Of a DNA stretch of 64,000 nt, positions 55,062 to 64,000 are shown one piece after another. Each line of letters begins with the position of its first letter. The first letter of the stretch is position 1. Below the pieces are notes generated by a model. It did no database searches. It saw only the letters and a program-made list of their open reading frames with translations, and was not told where the DNA came from. Source of the stretch: Meconema thalassinum. Lineage: Eukaryota > Arthropoda > Insecta > Orthoptera > Tettigoniidae. A program made the translations under genes and the position numbers. The stretch spans positions 290,651,065 through 290,715,064 of the forward strand of contig OX336395.1 in NCBI GenBank assembly GCA_946902985.2, given 5' to 3'.

Positions 55062-55181
55062 GTAAGTCAGCATTATTCATCCATCATTAAAATCCAGGCC
55101 TTGATTGCAACTCTAGAGCTATTTAAGTATTCGTTACACTTTTTCACCGGATCTTGTTTTGAAAAAATAAACAGTAATTGA

Positions 55182-55245
55182 AAAAATATACGGGCTGATG
55201 ACCTCGCTGTTCTGTCCCCTTAAAACCACAATAACGAAATTATAA
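55182..55245 (+). mobile_element. Retroposon 3' stem-loop scrap
   Basis: GGGCTGATGACCTCGCTGTT then CTGTCCCCTTAAAACCACAA matches the conserved terminal stem-loop of D-type retroposons; only the last 50-60 bp are present. Confidence 0.6.
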
Positions 55246-55353
55246 AAGTATCGACAAACAATACAAGATTGTCTATTTTATCCTATGTTACTGACTAATG
55301 CTATAATTGAAGTATTTATCATTGTTGCCTAAATAGATTGCTTTTCAGTCGGT
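55246..55353. other. Unassigned with family G end
   Basis: GCTTTTCAGTCGGTCAACA at 55340 matches the family G arm. SINE-1 is inserted just after it. Confidence 0.4.
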
Positions 55354-55365
55354 CAACAAAAGTGT

Positions 55366-55842
55366 TGGTTGGTTCCTAAGTTTAGGGGCTACGACAACGC
55401 GGTCATGTAGCCCCGTGTACTTTGGGTGTGTGGAGAATCTGTCTGATAACCGGTGTTAATTTTGATAACTGTATTAGTGTGCGTATCTGTTTTTTAATTC
55501 AAGTAGGCCTAAGAACTGCAGACTTTGGATTTTTCAAATAGTTCCTACTTTTGCCGCCAAACGCCACTGTCCACGACTACTAGTTCAGAACTTAGCTACT
55601 AGACGCCACCGCAGTCGGCTCTTGACAACGAACGTAGGAACCTAAGAGCATTGTTTACATCCTTCACCTATATAATTTAGCTTTAACATGCCATAAATCT
55701 ATGACATTGGGCCGCCGGCTATACTTCCCCTCCGAAGGAAGGCATACTGAGGGATTTTTAACTCTCTTAAAATCCCACGACTTCTGCCGGGTTTGAACCC
55801 GCGATCTTGGGCATAGAAGCTCAGCATGCTACCGACTACGGC
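55366..55842 (-). mobile_element. SINE-1 copy with 12 bp target duplication
   Basis: Reverse strand: head with box B GGTTTGAACCC seen inverted, body with a deletion near 55680, stem-loop and (CCAA)n tail. CAACAAAAGTGT is repeated at 55354-55365 and 55843-55854. Confidence 0.88.
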
Positions 55843-55904
55843 CAACAAAAGTGTGTCCCATTAGTTAAAGTGGAAAGTAATAATTATTTTATCACTTGAA
55901 CGAT

Positions 55905-56108
55905 GTGATGAATTGTTGGATGGATGCTTGTAGTTTTACGTGACCATTAATCTTGTGATCATGAGCCAAGCGACCTCCTTTTTACGTGGAATCCGAACCA
56001 CAGGACATGGCATTTCACTTCGAAAATCTCACATGCATTGCCAGGGAATCGAACCTGGTCCACCTTGGTGAGAGGTCAACAGCTTGACCGCTGCGCCACC
56101 ACGGCCAG
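55905..56108 (-). mobile_element. SINE-3 copy
   Basis: Reverse strand matches 26296-26505 closely, with head TGGCCGTGGTGGCGCAGCGG and box B GGTTCGATTCC, better preserved than at 26296. Confidence 0.85.
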
Positions 56109-56315
56109 GTGATCAATTATTTATGCACTTAAATACACATTATTTTCAATTAATTGGATGGCATGTTTCGCTCGTCTAAGCGAGTATCCTCAGGTCTTAC
56201 TATACAAGACAAAATATCTTTACTAAACGCCACCGAATGGAGGAATTTAAGGGAACTTAGAAGTGTGGAACAACCAAAAATAGCATTTTATTTTTACTTT
56301 TAGTCTCTAAATATT
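56109..56315. other. Unassigned
   Basis: No gene or repeat seen before the minisatellite. Confidence 0.3.
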
Positions 56316-57215
56316 GTTGTATATATCGTGATGCATGTCCCCCCTGTATTGCTGTATATATCGTGATGCATGTCCCCCTGTATTGCTGTATATATCGTGA
56401 TGCATGTCCCCCTGTATTGTTGTATATATCGTGAAGCATGTCCCCCTGTATTGCTGTATATATCGTGATGCATGCCCTCCTGTATTTCTGTATATATCGT
56501 GATGCATGTCCCCCTATATTGCTGTATATATCGTGATGCATGGCCCCCTGTACTGCTGTATATATCGTGATGCATGGCCCCCTGTATTGCTGTATATATC
56601 ATGATGCATGTCCCCCTGTATTGCTGTATATATCATGATGCATGGCCCCATGTATTGCTGTATATATCGTGATGTATGTCCCCCTGTATTGATGTATATA
56701 TCGTGATGCATGACCCCCTGTATTGCTGTATATATCGTGAAGCATGGCCCCCTGTATTGCTGTATATGTCGTGATGCATGACCCCCTGTATTGCTGTATA
56801 TATCGTGATGCATGGCCCCCTGTACTGCTGTATATATGGTGATGCATGACCCCCTGTATTGCTGTATATATCGTGATGAATGTCCCCCTATATTGCTGTA
56901 TATATCGTGATGCATGTCCCCCTGTATTGCTGTATATATCGTGATGCATGACCCCCTGTACTGCTGTATATATCGTTATGCATGGCCCCCTGTACTGCTG
57001 TATATATCGTGATGAATGTCCCCCTGTATATATCGTGATGAATGTCCCCCTGCATTGCCGTATATATCGTGATGTATGTCCCCCTGTATGGCTGTATATA
57101 TCGTGATGTATGTCCCCCTGTATTGCTGTATATATCGTGATACATGTCCCACTGCATTGCTGTATATATCGTGAAGCATGACCCCCTGTATTGCTGTATA
57201 TATCGTGATGCATGT
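56316..57215. repeat. 34 bp minisatellite, about 26 copies
   Basis: The unit is built of CCCCCTGTATTGCTGTATAT and ATCGTGATGCATGT. Exact 34 bp spacing in most places, with a short unit near 57030. Because 34 is not a multiple of three and the minus strand lacks stops in every phase, all three minus frames are open, giving a 34-residue periodic peptide (HHDIYSNTGGHASRYIQQYR...). This is not considered a gene. Confidence 0.95.
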
Positions 57216-57527
57216 CCCCCCTAGATTCTTACAGAGATCCTCCGTGAAGCTGTGGATATGAGCCGGAATGCGGTTTGCCGCTGAAGGTGGTTATATAAAT
57301 AACCAGTTTAGTTAGTTATATAAAGGGCTAGCTTATATAAGCTACCTGTTTGGCGGAAGGCGCTTGACCTCCCCGGATCTGACCACGCTCCTTCTAGATC
57401 ATAGCCTACGCACAGGGTTTATATAACAAAGCAAAGACCTTGTCATTCGACCACTACTACGACATTATCCCCCCTCCCCATTCATGGAGGGGATTGTGTC
57501 CGTGTTGCCGCTCTTATTCCCTTTCAA
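57216..57527. other. Unassigned
   Basis: A small inverted ATATAA-rich patch near 57290-57345; otherwise nothing. Confidence 0.3.
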
Positions 57528-57600
57528 GCCAGGGGCTCACACCTACTTGAGACGTGTGTTGGCAACAATGAACCCGCCAATACTTACAGTGCCGACAATA
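57528..57600 (+). mobile_element. 5' scrap of D-type retroposon
   Basis: AGGGGCTCACACCTACTTGA followed by GACGTGTGTTGGCAAC resembles the D1/D2 start, then diverges. Confidence 0.45.
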
Positions 57601-57952
57601 CTATAAAACCACAAGCTTACAGTATTTTCAACAAACGCCGGTCTTATAAGTATGTTACAAATTGTACCGAATATTTTTAATTAAATAATTTGGCCATTTA
57701 GACATATTACCTGTTCCAAAAACATTGTGATATGACTTTCAGTTTCAATTGGGAGTACCGGTATGGAAGGAAAACGCCATTTATTTATATACACAGATTA
57801 ATGTGTGCAAAGTAAACCAATGGGGGTAATCTTATTAATGATTTTGTTCAAGTTTTATAGAAAGTACATTAAAAAAGAAATCGCAAGAATGTTCTTGACA
57901 TTTAAGAGATATTTTTTTATTTGTTTCGTAAATAGTAACAAATTAATAATAA
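57601..57952. other. Unassigned AT-rich sequence
   Basis: No feature besides a (TAA)n tract near 57945. Confidence 0.35.
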
Positions 57953-58465
57953 TAATAATAATTCAGTACAGAATTCACGATGAAAATCAATAAATGCAAA
58001 ACGAAAATAATGGACTGCAGGCGAAATAAATCAGAAATCCATATGTTCGTCAAATTGGCTGGTGAAATGCTAAGGGAAGCAAAATAACCAGTGATGGACA
58101 AAGCAAGGAGGATATAAAAAGTAGGTTGGCTCGGGCACGGAAAGCATTTCTACAGAGAAAAAATATTTTGACATAGAATATAGATATAGTTATTAGGAAG
58201 TCTGTGGTGTGGCGTGGTGCTGTGTGGAAGTGAAACTTGGACTATTGGCGCAGCAGAAAATAGGATACTAGAAGCGTTTGAAATGTGGTGTTACAGGTGA
58301 ATGATGAACATTTGATGGGTAGATGCAGTAACAAATGAAGAGGTATTAAGACGATTGGGAGAGAAGGGATAGGTTATTGAGCACATACTAAGACACCCAG
58401 GAATAGCAAGCTTAGTTATGGAAGGAAGGGTCGAACACAAGAACTGTAGCGGTAAACCAAGGTTC
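57953..58465 (+). pseudogene. LINE alpha, heavily decayed copy
   Basis: AATCAATAAATGCAAAACGA (encoding INKCKT), AGTGATGGACAAAGCAAGGA, AGGATATAAAAAGTAGGTTG, GTGGAAGTGAAACTTGGACT and CCAGGAATAGCAAGCTTAGT parallel the LINE at 59115-60245. Several frameshifts and deletions. Confidence 0.8.
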
Positions 58466-58489
58466 CATTTAACAATTGGTAGCGTGCGA

Positions 58490-58762
58490 GTATATTCAAC
58501 AAATGGGTGACGTCGCTCGAATCGTTTCAACAAAGACCCGTATGCGTACATATACCATTCATTTCATTGCGATGAAACTTTGGTGAGTTGTTGAGCACGC
58601 TCCCATGAATGTTTCTGAGATAGTAAATCAATTTTATAATAGTTTAGAGGTGGTTAACGTAAGAAGAAAAAATATTGAGAATCCAAAAGCAGTTCAACAA
58701 ACAAAGTCACATCGTCAACACTTTCTTTGATTGGCATTGCAACGCATGCCGGGTACAGCTAG
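58490..58762 (+). mobile_element. Non-autonomous element family H, copy 2, ending in CTAG
   Basis: Shares TTTCATTGCGATGAAACTTT, GAATCCAAAAGCAGTT and CTTTCTTTGATTGGCATTGC with family H copy 1 (inverted). It ends CGGGTACAGCTAG before a T, a Helitron-like 3' end. Begins inside the degraded LINE. Confidence 0.6.
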
Positions 58763-59114
58763 TTGGTTATAAAATGATATTCGAACTTAAAGCCTAGGTC
58801 ATTTTTTAAAGTTTTCTAGTCATTTAATTGGATATTTGCAGTCATATTATAGATAATTTTTTAAACCTTTTAGGTCATCAAAATTCGCGCTCTTATGATT
58901 AGTTTCAGGGCCGTAAAACTCTTCGAAATTGTGGGGGAGGGGGGTAATTTATAAACTGCGGTTGCCTACCAGGGAATTTTATTTAGGTTAAGGCTTTAAA
59001 GCTTGAAATATCACGGTAATGTTGGCCCAACGCTATACAGTATTTATAAAAAAGAAAGATGAAGATTATTCATTATTTCTAATTGAAATACAATAACACT
59101 ATGAATAGAAGACA
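58763..59114. other. Unassigned AT-rich sequence
   Basis: No gene seen. Confidence 0.3.
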
Positions 59115-59669
59115 TGTTGTTGTTGTTGTTGTTGTTGTTTGAGTCTTCAGTCTCTTGACTGGTTCGATGCAGCACTCCACGCCTCCCTGTCCTGAGCTAA
59201 TCGTTTCATCTCTACATAACTACCACACCCTACATCCGAGGCAATCTGTTTAACATATTCTAACCTTGGTCTACCCCTACAGTTCTTGTCCTCGACCCTT
59301 CCTTCCATAACTAAGCTTGCTATTCCTGGGTGTCTTAGTATGTGTCCTACCAACCTATCTCTTCTCTTAATTAGCAGTCGCCAGAAACATCTCTCCTCTC
59401 CCACTCGTCTTAATGCCTCTTCGTTTTTAACCCTATCTACCCATCTGATCTTCATCATTCTCCTGTAACACCACATTTCAAACGCTTCAATTCTGCTCTT
59501 TTCAGCTGCACCAATAGTCCAAGTTTCACTTCCATAGAGTACCACGCTCCAGACAAAGGCCTTCAAAATTGACTTCCTAATACCTAAATCTATATTCGAT
59601 GTCAACAGATTCTTTTTCTGTAGAAATGCTTTCGTTGCCTGAGCCAACCTACTTTTTATATCCTCTTTG

Positions 59670-59730
59670 TTTAGGGGCAGACGACCTCGTAGTTCCGCCC
59701 CTTAAAACAACAATAACTAACTAACTAACT
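59670..59730 (+). mobile_element. 61 bp retroposon 3'-end insertion
   Basis: TTTAGGGGCAGACGACCTCG, GTTCCGCCCCTTAAAACAAC and (AACT)n: only the terminal stem-loop and tail of a D-type retroposon. ATCCTCTTTG (59660-59669) and ATCCACTTTG (59731-59740) are the target duplication. The uninterrupted LINE at 18780 is the empty site. Confidence 0.88.
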
Positions 59731-59865
59731 ATCCACTTTGCTTCGTCCATCACTGGTTATTTTGATTCTTAAGTAACAGAAGTCTCCTACTTCCTTTAGC
59801 TTTTCACCTGCGAGTTTAATGTCCATAGAGGTTTCTGATTTATTGCGGCTGGATTTCAGTATTTT

Positions 59866-60200
59866 TAAAACTCAGCAATTCTTCTAGGTTTGTGCCGTGT
59901 CTTGTGTGGGGTTTCGCCTAGGACACCAAGCTGGCTCATCGGCGGGCTCTTGGTGTCCCCGCCTGGACCCCCACAGGAGTAACGAACTGCGCGCTACCTC
60001 CCTTTATATTAGGTGCAACTGCACCACTTGACTGCGAGAACTAAAAGCTCAAGCAGCCTTAACCTCCCTATGAAGGCTTCCAAAAAGATGGTATATTGAC
60101 TTTCACGGCCGGTGTGCTAGGCGAAACCCCACACAAGACACGGCACAAACCTAGAAGAATTGCTGAGTTTTAATTCACCGGCCGTGAAAGTCAATATTCC
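59866..60200. mobile_element. Foldback element inserted in LINE alpha
   Basis: Perfect 55 bp inverted arms at 59867-59921 and 60117-60171. A second inverted pair, ATTGACTTTCACGGCCGGTG at 60095 and its reverse at 60177-60198, overlaps the right arm. The LINE phrase AAAAATA(C/T)TG appears on both sides, suggesting a target duplication of about 10 bp. GGCCGG motifs link it to family F. Confidence 0.8.
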
Positions 60201-60245
60201 ATCCAATATTTTTGTTTTACATTTATTGATTTTCATCATAAATGA

Positions 60246-60605
60246 CGAATTGTTGGAGCTCCATCGATTTGGGTAAATACGGCACAAGCGTAGCACCAAA
60301 TGACGTCACATGCATCACTGCTTTTCAAACTCCGTCGCCGCAATTACAGGGTGTGCTTAAAACCCGAGATGCACGTGGTACTGTATCTTGCTTTTCTCGA
60401 AAAAAGAAAGAAAAAAAAGGCACGCGGTCTGTTGTTTCCCGGCAGGTGTTGTGTGTTGCGTGTCACAGTATCTTACCTCAGTTCTAAACCGGGGCTCATA
60501 AATAATAGTTCGAAAATGCAGCTTTTTGGATCGTCGTGGTCGAGGACAAAGCTCGTAAGTGCCTCGGCAGGAAACGGGGGAGAGGGATAAATACCCTGTT
60601 TGTTC
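60246..60605. other. Unassigned
   Basis: Short overlapping readings in several frames, none with a motif. Confidence 0.3.
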
Positions 60606-61263
60606 GGTAGAAAAAAAAAAGTGACAGTCAGTATGAAAGACTAGACTTTGTATCATTTTAAATGCTAGTTAGAAAATTATCTGCATAATACTTATCTTAC
60701 TTATCTTATTTCAAATTACTCGAGAACGGCAAGTGCAAACCAAGGGCAAAGCAAGGTCAAGCGCGCGGGATGCCGTCACGCTCACCAGAGCGCGCGGGGA
60801 CGTGCCCCTTCCATCCAGTCTAGAAACACTTATAGTGGGCGATGTATTGAAGGTAGAGATATGCTCTCGCGGACTTTTTTGTAGAACTTTTCATGCGGAC
60901 CAATTCTTACGCTCATGGTATATTGATATTTTTATTGGTTTGCCCAGCGTAAGCTTCAGAAGCGCATGGACGCCAAGTTTGTTTTCGACTTTTTCACTGA
61001 AATCGTTACTGCTTGGCTTCCTTTGATCATAGCCTACATAAATTATTTTCTACAGAATCTTTCCTCGAGATATCCTTTACAGAATGGTGAAAACCGCATC
61101 AAAATCCATCCAGTGGTTCTCGAGATTACCCGTGACATCCAAGAATCGGGGATTTTTGTCTTATACTAACGAAGTAGAGATTGTCGGGGAACACATGCAC
61201 CAAGCAGTACTATGACGTCACACACCTCAGTGCATCTGTGTACATTTCGTCCCGTCACCGTAA

Positions 61264-62019
61264 GGCAGGCTGCACACCGGTACGACACGACATATGTCGT
61301 AAGACAAGCGCGGTACGCGATAATTGTATCAGAAGATAGACATCGCTCGTGCACGTTCAAACTATTGGGAAATGAGCCAACAGGTGCACACCAGTAAGAC
61401 TACGACATCTATCGAAAGACATGTGTATTAAGCGACACGCTGTGCTAGTCTCTTCGCCGCAGTATCGTACGACATTTCAAGTAGTAAACATGAATAAAAG
61501 TGGAGCAAACAAGGTTGAAGATATAACATTCTTAATTTCTTTCATTAATAGTGTTGAAAAGTATCCTTGTTTATGTTTATGAAAGATTACAGTAAATCAG
61601 AGGTGACGAGTTTGGCCTGGAAGACAATTGCAGTTGAATTTAAAGACACAGATTCTAGCCATCCATGGCTTTCACCACAAGTTATGTACTGTAGCAATAG
61701 GAAATTTCATCTACCAAACGAAAACTACTTGTGTCACTGTGTGGAAAATGCTGCGGAAAATATCATATTGTGTTGTGTTTAAAATGGACCAAAAGCATAT
61801 CTCAAATTAGCAAACAACTGTTTGATGTACATATTGTATATATAAATACATCGCGACTACGTCATCTTCACTCGACGAGCTCATTATTGAAACTCACTAG
61901 GAAGTGCGTCATGCAGAGATCGCATCGCTCTGGTGTGCAGCAAAGTTTTCTTACGACAATTATCGCGTGCCGCGCTTGTCTTACGACATATGTCGTGTCG
62001 GACCGGTGTGCAGCCTGCC
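61264..62019 (+). mobile_element. PIF/Harbinger-like element with 64 bp terminal repeats
   Basis: Terminal inverted repeats start GGCAGGCTGCACACCGGT and match over 64 bp with two mismatches (61264-61327, 61956-62019). TAA is present at both edges (61261-61263, 62020-62022) and once in the empty copy (CCGTAACGTAACG, reverse of the region near 5980), proving a 3 bp TAA duplication as expected for PIF/Harbinger. The interior encodes a broken MADF-type protein and no DDE nuclease, so it is non-autonomous. Confidence 0.92.
61490..61782 (+). pseudogene. MADF (Myb/SANT-like) protein fragment in Harbinger element
   Basis: From ATG 61490: MNKSGANKVEDITFLISFIN then SVEKYPCL. After a frameshift near 61570 the reading continues MKDYSKSEVTSLAWKTIAVE. 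The FIxxVxKYPCLY ... AWxxIAxEF pattern is that of MADF DNA-binding domains, which in Harbinger elements act with the nuclease in transposition. The frameshift and early end show it is dead. Confidence 0.75.
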
Positions 62020-62080
62020 TAACGTAACGCCAGACCCCAGCGTAACGACGAAGTCGACAAGATCACTTAAAATGATAAAA

Positions 62081-62584
62081 GAAATTACAACTAAGCTAGG
62101 CATGACTTTTCCTATGTTCAGCCTAACGTAGTATAAAATCATTTAGGCCTATAGAAGAGTTTCGGGTTATTTTACTATTTGTTTGAGGGTCTTGTTTTAC
62201 GCGCCTGATTAGTTTCTGCTAAGGAAATATCCGCTTTCAAGTTGTGTCTTGGGTGCGGTTTGTCGGCTGGGAGCGGTCGTCTGTGTGGATTGGCCGAGCC
62301 ATCTTAAGGCGTCAGTCATTTTGGAGATAAAAAGTTAACGCTTTGCTGCAGAAAGCGATCAACAGTTGTGAAAGTGGGGGATTCACATGGCACAAGTCGT
62401 GCGTTGTTGTTGATCTCACGGCTTATGGCAGCGATTGGTGTTCAAGCGTGCAGTTCGGTCACGTTCACATTACTACACATGTTTCATCAGCAAACATTGC
62501 TTGTTGTTGCTGCCGTTAATTCATTTAAGAGGCTTGGGACCTGTTGAACCTGTATTCCTGTACTGACTGTAGTATTGTATGTAA
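62081..62584. other. Unassigned
   Basis: No gene seen. Confidence 0.3.
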
Positions 62585-62990
62585 TGTATTAGGGACAGGC
62601 ATGGGGTAGGCGCCTCGGGACTTGAAGTAAGATACTTTCCCAGCATTTACCTGAAGTGGCTTGGGACATCTTGGTCATCGGCCCCATGTAGTTGGATGTG
62701 TGTTGAACCTTTCTGATAACCTGTATTCCTCTAACGACTGTAATAGTGTGTGAGTAACTGTATTAGGGACAGGGATAAGATATGCGCCCCGGGGCTTGAA
62801 CTAAGATACTATCGCAGCATTTACCTGAAGGGGCTTGAGACATCTTGGTCATCAGCCCCATGTAGTTTGGTGTGTGTTGAACATGACTCATATAACGACT
62901 GTAGTATTGTGTGTAATGTATTAGGGACAGGGATCGGGTAGGCGCCCCGGGACTTGAAGTAAGGTAGTCTACTATCTCGGCATTTACCTG
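62585..62990. repeat. Tandem repeat, about 156-174 bp unit, 2.5 copies
   Basis: TATTAGGGACAGG lies near 62588, 62762 and 62918, each followed by a GCGCC(T/C)CGGG phrase and ACTTGAAGTAAG-like words. TTACCTGAAG and GACATCTTGGTCATC recur in two of the units. Possibly derived from a retroposon related to 15840-15985. Confidence 0.75.
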
Positions 62991-63007
62991 GAGAGAGTAC
63001 CCGGAGA

Positions 63008-63317
63008 ACACTCTCATAATATTGGTAACACTGTCATGTATGGGCTACGAAAAATTAATCTGAAATATTATTATTTATATGTGTGCCATTATTGGATCAG
63101 TTCCGAGATATCCAAAATAGAGCACAAATTTCAATTGTGATTTTCAGCAATTGGTAGCGCTGTCGCAATTTTCAAATATGGCCTTGAGATATCGTGGTAG
63201 AGATCTTCAATCATACCAAATTTGGTTTCGATAGCTGCAGCCGTTTAGTAGTTGATAGGGGGGAGGAGGGGACACACACAGACAGACACACAATTGATCT
63301 CATAAATCCACTTTTTA
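63008..63317 (-). mobile_element. Modular element A6, truncated
   Basis: Reverse strand shows the first two unit anchors, the line AAACGGCTGCAGCTATCGAA and (GTCT)n. It ends where SINE-3 is inserted at 63318, so the final AGCCTA end is missing. Confidence 0.78.
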
Positions 63318-63520
63318 GGGGGTGTGCTGGCGCAGCGGTCAAGCTGTTGGCCTCCCACCAAGGTGGACACGGTTCGATTCCCGGTCAATGCATGTGAGAT
63401 TTTCGAAGTGAAATGCTATGTCCTGTGGTTCGGATTCCACATAATAAGGAGGTCCCGTGGCTTATGATCGCTTGATTAACGGTCACGTAAAACTTCAAGC
63501 ATCCATCCAACAATTTATCA
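63318..63520 (+). mobile_element. SINE-3 copy
   Basis: Head GGTGTGCTGGCGCAGCGGTC, box B GGTTCGATTCC, body as at 26296. Inserted in or next to A6. Confidence 0.85.
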
Positions 63521-63523
63521 TAC

Positions 63524-64000
63524 TGTTACGTGCCACCCCCTAGTGGCACCTTTGTTAACTGGATTACGGTGGGTATAAAGCACAACACCAATTACTGCTT
63601 AAAGAAATAATTAACTTTATTGCGGCCAGAAGGAAACAGCACTCTTCAGTAAATACAAGCAATTATTACCTTACTCCAGTTTCCTTACGACGAGAACACT
63701 TCCCCTTTCACTAGTCAACAGACCACAGTTAATCCTCTTCGCTAATGAGTCCGGTCCCGTACGCTAGCTGGAAATAGCTACACCCAGCCTGTCACCGTAC
63801 TACACACTGTTTCACAATGTAGCACAATCACTTCTGTCGCACTGGAAATAAACACACTCGCTCAAGACACAGTTCCTCTGTAGGAGTCTCACTTCCCCGC
63901 TCCATTAGGGGTTTCTCAAGTCACCACACTTCTGTCGCTCAGGATAATCGCTCACACTAGCTCGTAAAACACAACAACAACAACTGCTTGACAGGTCGCA
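63524..64000 (-). mobile_element. LTR copy 2, running off the window
   Basis: On the minus strand this is the 3' part of the LTR, ending GGCACGTAACA (63524). Aligned with LTR 1 at 11940-12375 by shared blocks including GTGCGACAGAAGTG, AACAGTGTGTAGTA, GCAATAAAG and GGTGTTGTGCTTTA. The 5' end and any internal region lie outside. Confidence 0.7.

Larger units (their letters stand above)
59115..60245 (-). pseudogene. LINE alpha, best-preserved copy, with two insertions
   Basis: Minus strand from about 60245: MKINKCKTKIL, (foldback insertion), SRNKSETSMDIKLAGEKLKE, VGDFCYLRIKITSDGRSK, (61 bp scrap), EDIKSRLAQATKAFLQKKNL, SILKAFVWSVVLYGSETWTI, GHILRHPGIASLVMEGRVED, EYVKQIASDVGCGSYVEMKR and AWSAASNQSRD, followed by a (CAA)n tail at 59115-59141. 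59147-59647 is fully open (166 codons). RT catalytic motifs are upstream and missing. Confidence 0.9.
60606..62080 (-). repeat. Dispersed repeat C, copy 2, carrying a Harbinger insertion
   Basis: 60606-61260 and 62023-62080 match 5931-6685 in inverted orientation: GTGACAGTCAG, AGCGCGCGGGATGCCGTCAC, CAGTGGTTCTCGAGATTACC, and at the other end CGTAACGACGAAGTCGACAA. The 760 bp between is the Harbinger-like element. Confidence 0.85.

Noticed and set aside
56257..57213. Several long overlapping minus-strand ORFs, up to 204 codons
   Set aside because: They are created by the 34 bp minisatellite being stop-free in all three phases. Composition follows the repeat, and no conserved domain is present.
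59286..59468. 60-codon plus-strand ORF within LINE alpha
   Set aside because: Shadow of the LINE reading frame on the opposite strand; the same antisense string appears at the other LINE alpha copies.
60733..61169. ORFs through repeat C copy 2
   Set aside because: The homologous positions in repeat C copy 1 carry stops or are open in a different frame or strand; no domain.

Overview
This is a stretch of animal nuclear DNA, almost certainly from an insect with a large, repeat-rich genome. The evidence is the number of recognisable animal transposon types: non-LTR retroposons (LINEs), mariner, Tc1-like, pogo and Harbinger-type elements, hAT fragments and several tRNA-derived SINE families. There are also broad AT-rich spacers and satellite DNA, and there is no compact gene order, operon or Shine-Dalgarno signal. 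Several repeats resemble ones I associate with orthopteroid (polyneopteran) insects, but that placement is from memory and is tentative. No intact host gene is visible. The best candidate for host coding sequence is one small exon-like segment at 54933-55061.

Layout. From 1 to about 6.7 kb there are nested insertions: a LINE split by a foldback element, a repeat present twice, and a retroposon (D1) interrupted by a long modular element (B1). From 7.5 to 9 kb lies a second modular element (A2), followed by a hAT fragment and a GAATGAAT-type minisatellite. A solo LTR lies at about 12 kb, and 13.1-14.8 kb is a Tc1-like element with very long terminal repeats. From 15 to 20.7 kb there are SINEs, a LINE, a three-part repeat chimera and an internally deleted pogo element. 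From 20.9 to 30.7 kb there are more modular elements (B2, A3, A4, B3), LINE pseudogenes and a second D retroposon. From 31.5 to 37.1 kb there is a 5.6 kb satellite of about 82 bp monomers. From 37.2 to 48 kb come LINE fragments, two with clear target-site duplications, plus B4, a hAT tail, a deleted mariner and a transposase N-terminus. From 48 to 56 kb there are foldback and Helitron-like pieces, B5 and several SINEs. From 56.3 to 57.2 kb is a 34 bp minisatellite. From 58 to 64 kb there is a disrupted LINE, a Harbinger element inserted into a repeat whose empty copy lies 55 kb away, and a second LTR running off the end.

The main discovery candidate is the pair of modular families A and B (about 0.75-1.5 kb each, twelve copies or fragments here). 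They share both ends, target T-rich sites and leave at most a TT duplication, shown by two independent empty-site comparisons. Their bodies are degenerate tandem arrays with a strikingly regular period of 144-147 bp, each unit starting with a CCAACATG-like anchor. Family A copies differ by pairs of units. I know of no description of this architecture, though no database search was possible. The ends loosely recall Helitron/Helentron-type elements; that classification is inference.

The remaining parts do not form a functional pathway. They record repeated transposon insertion and decay. Target-site duplications, nested order and frame restoration across insertions allow part of the history to be reconstructed.
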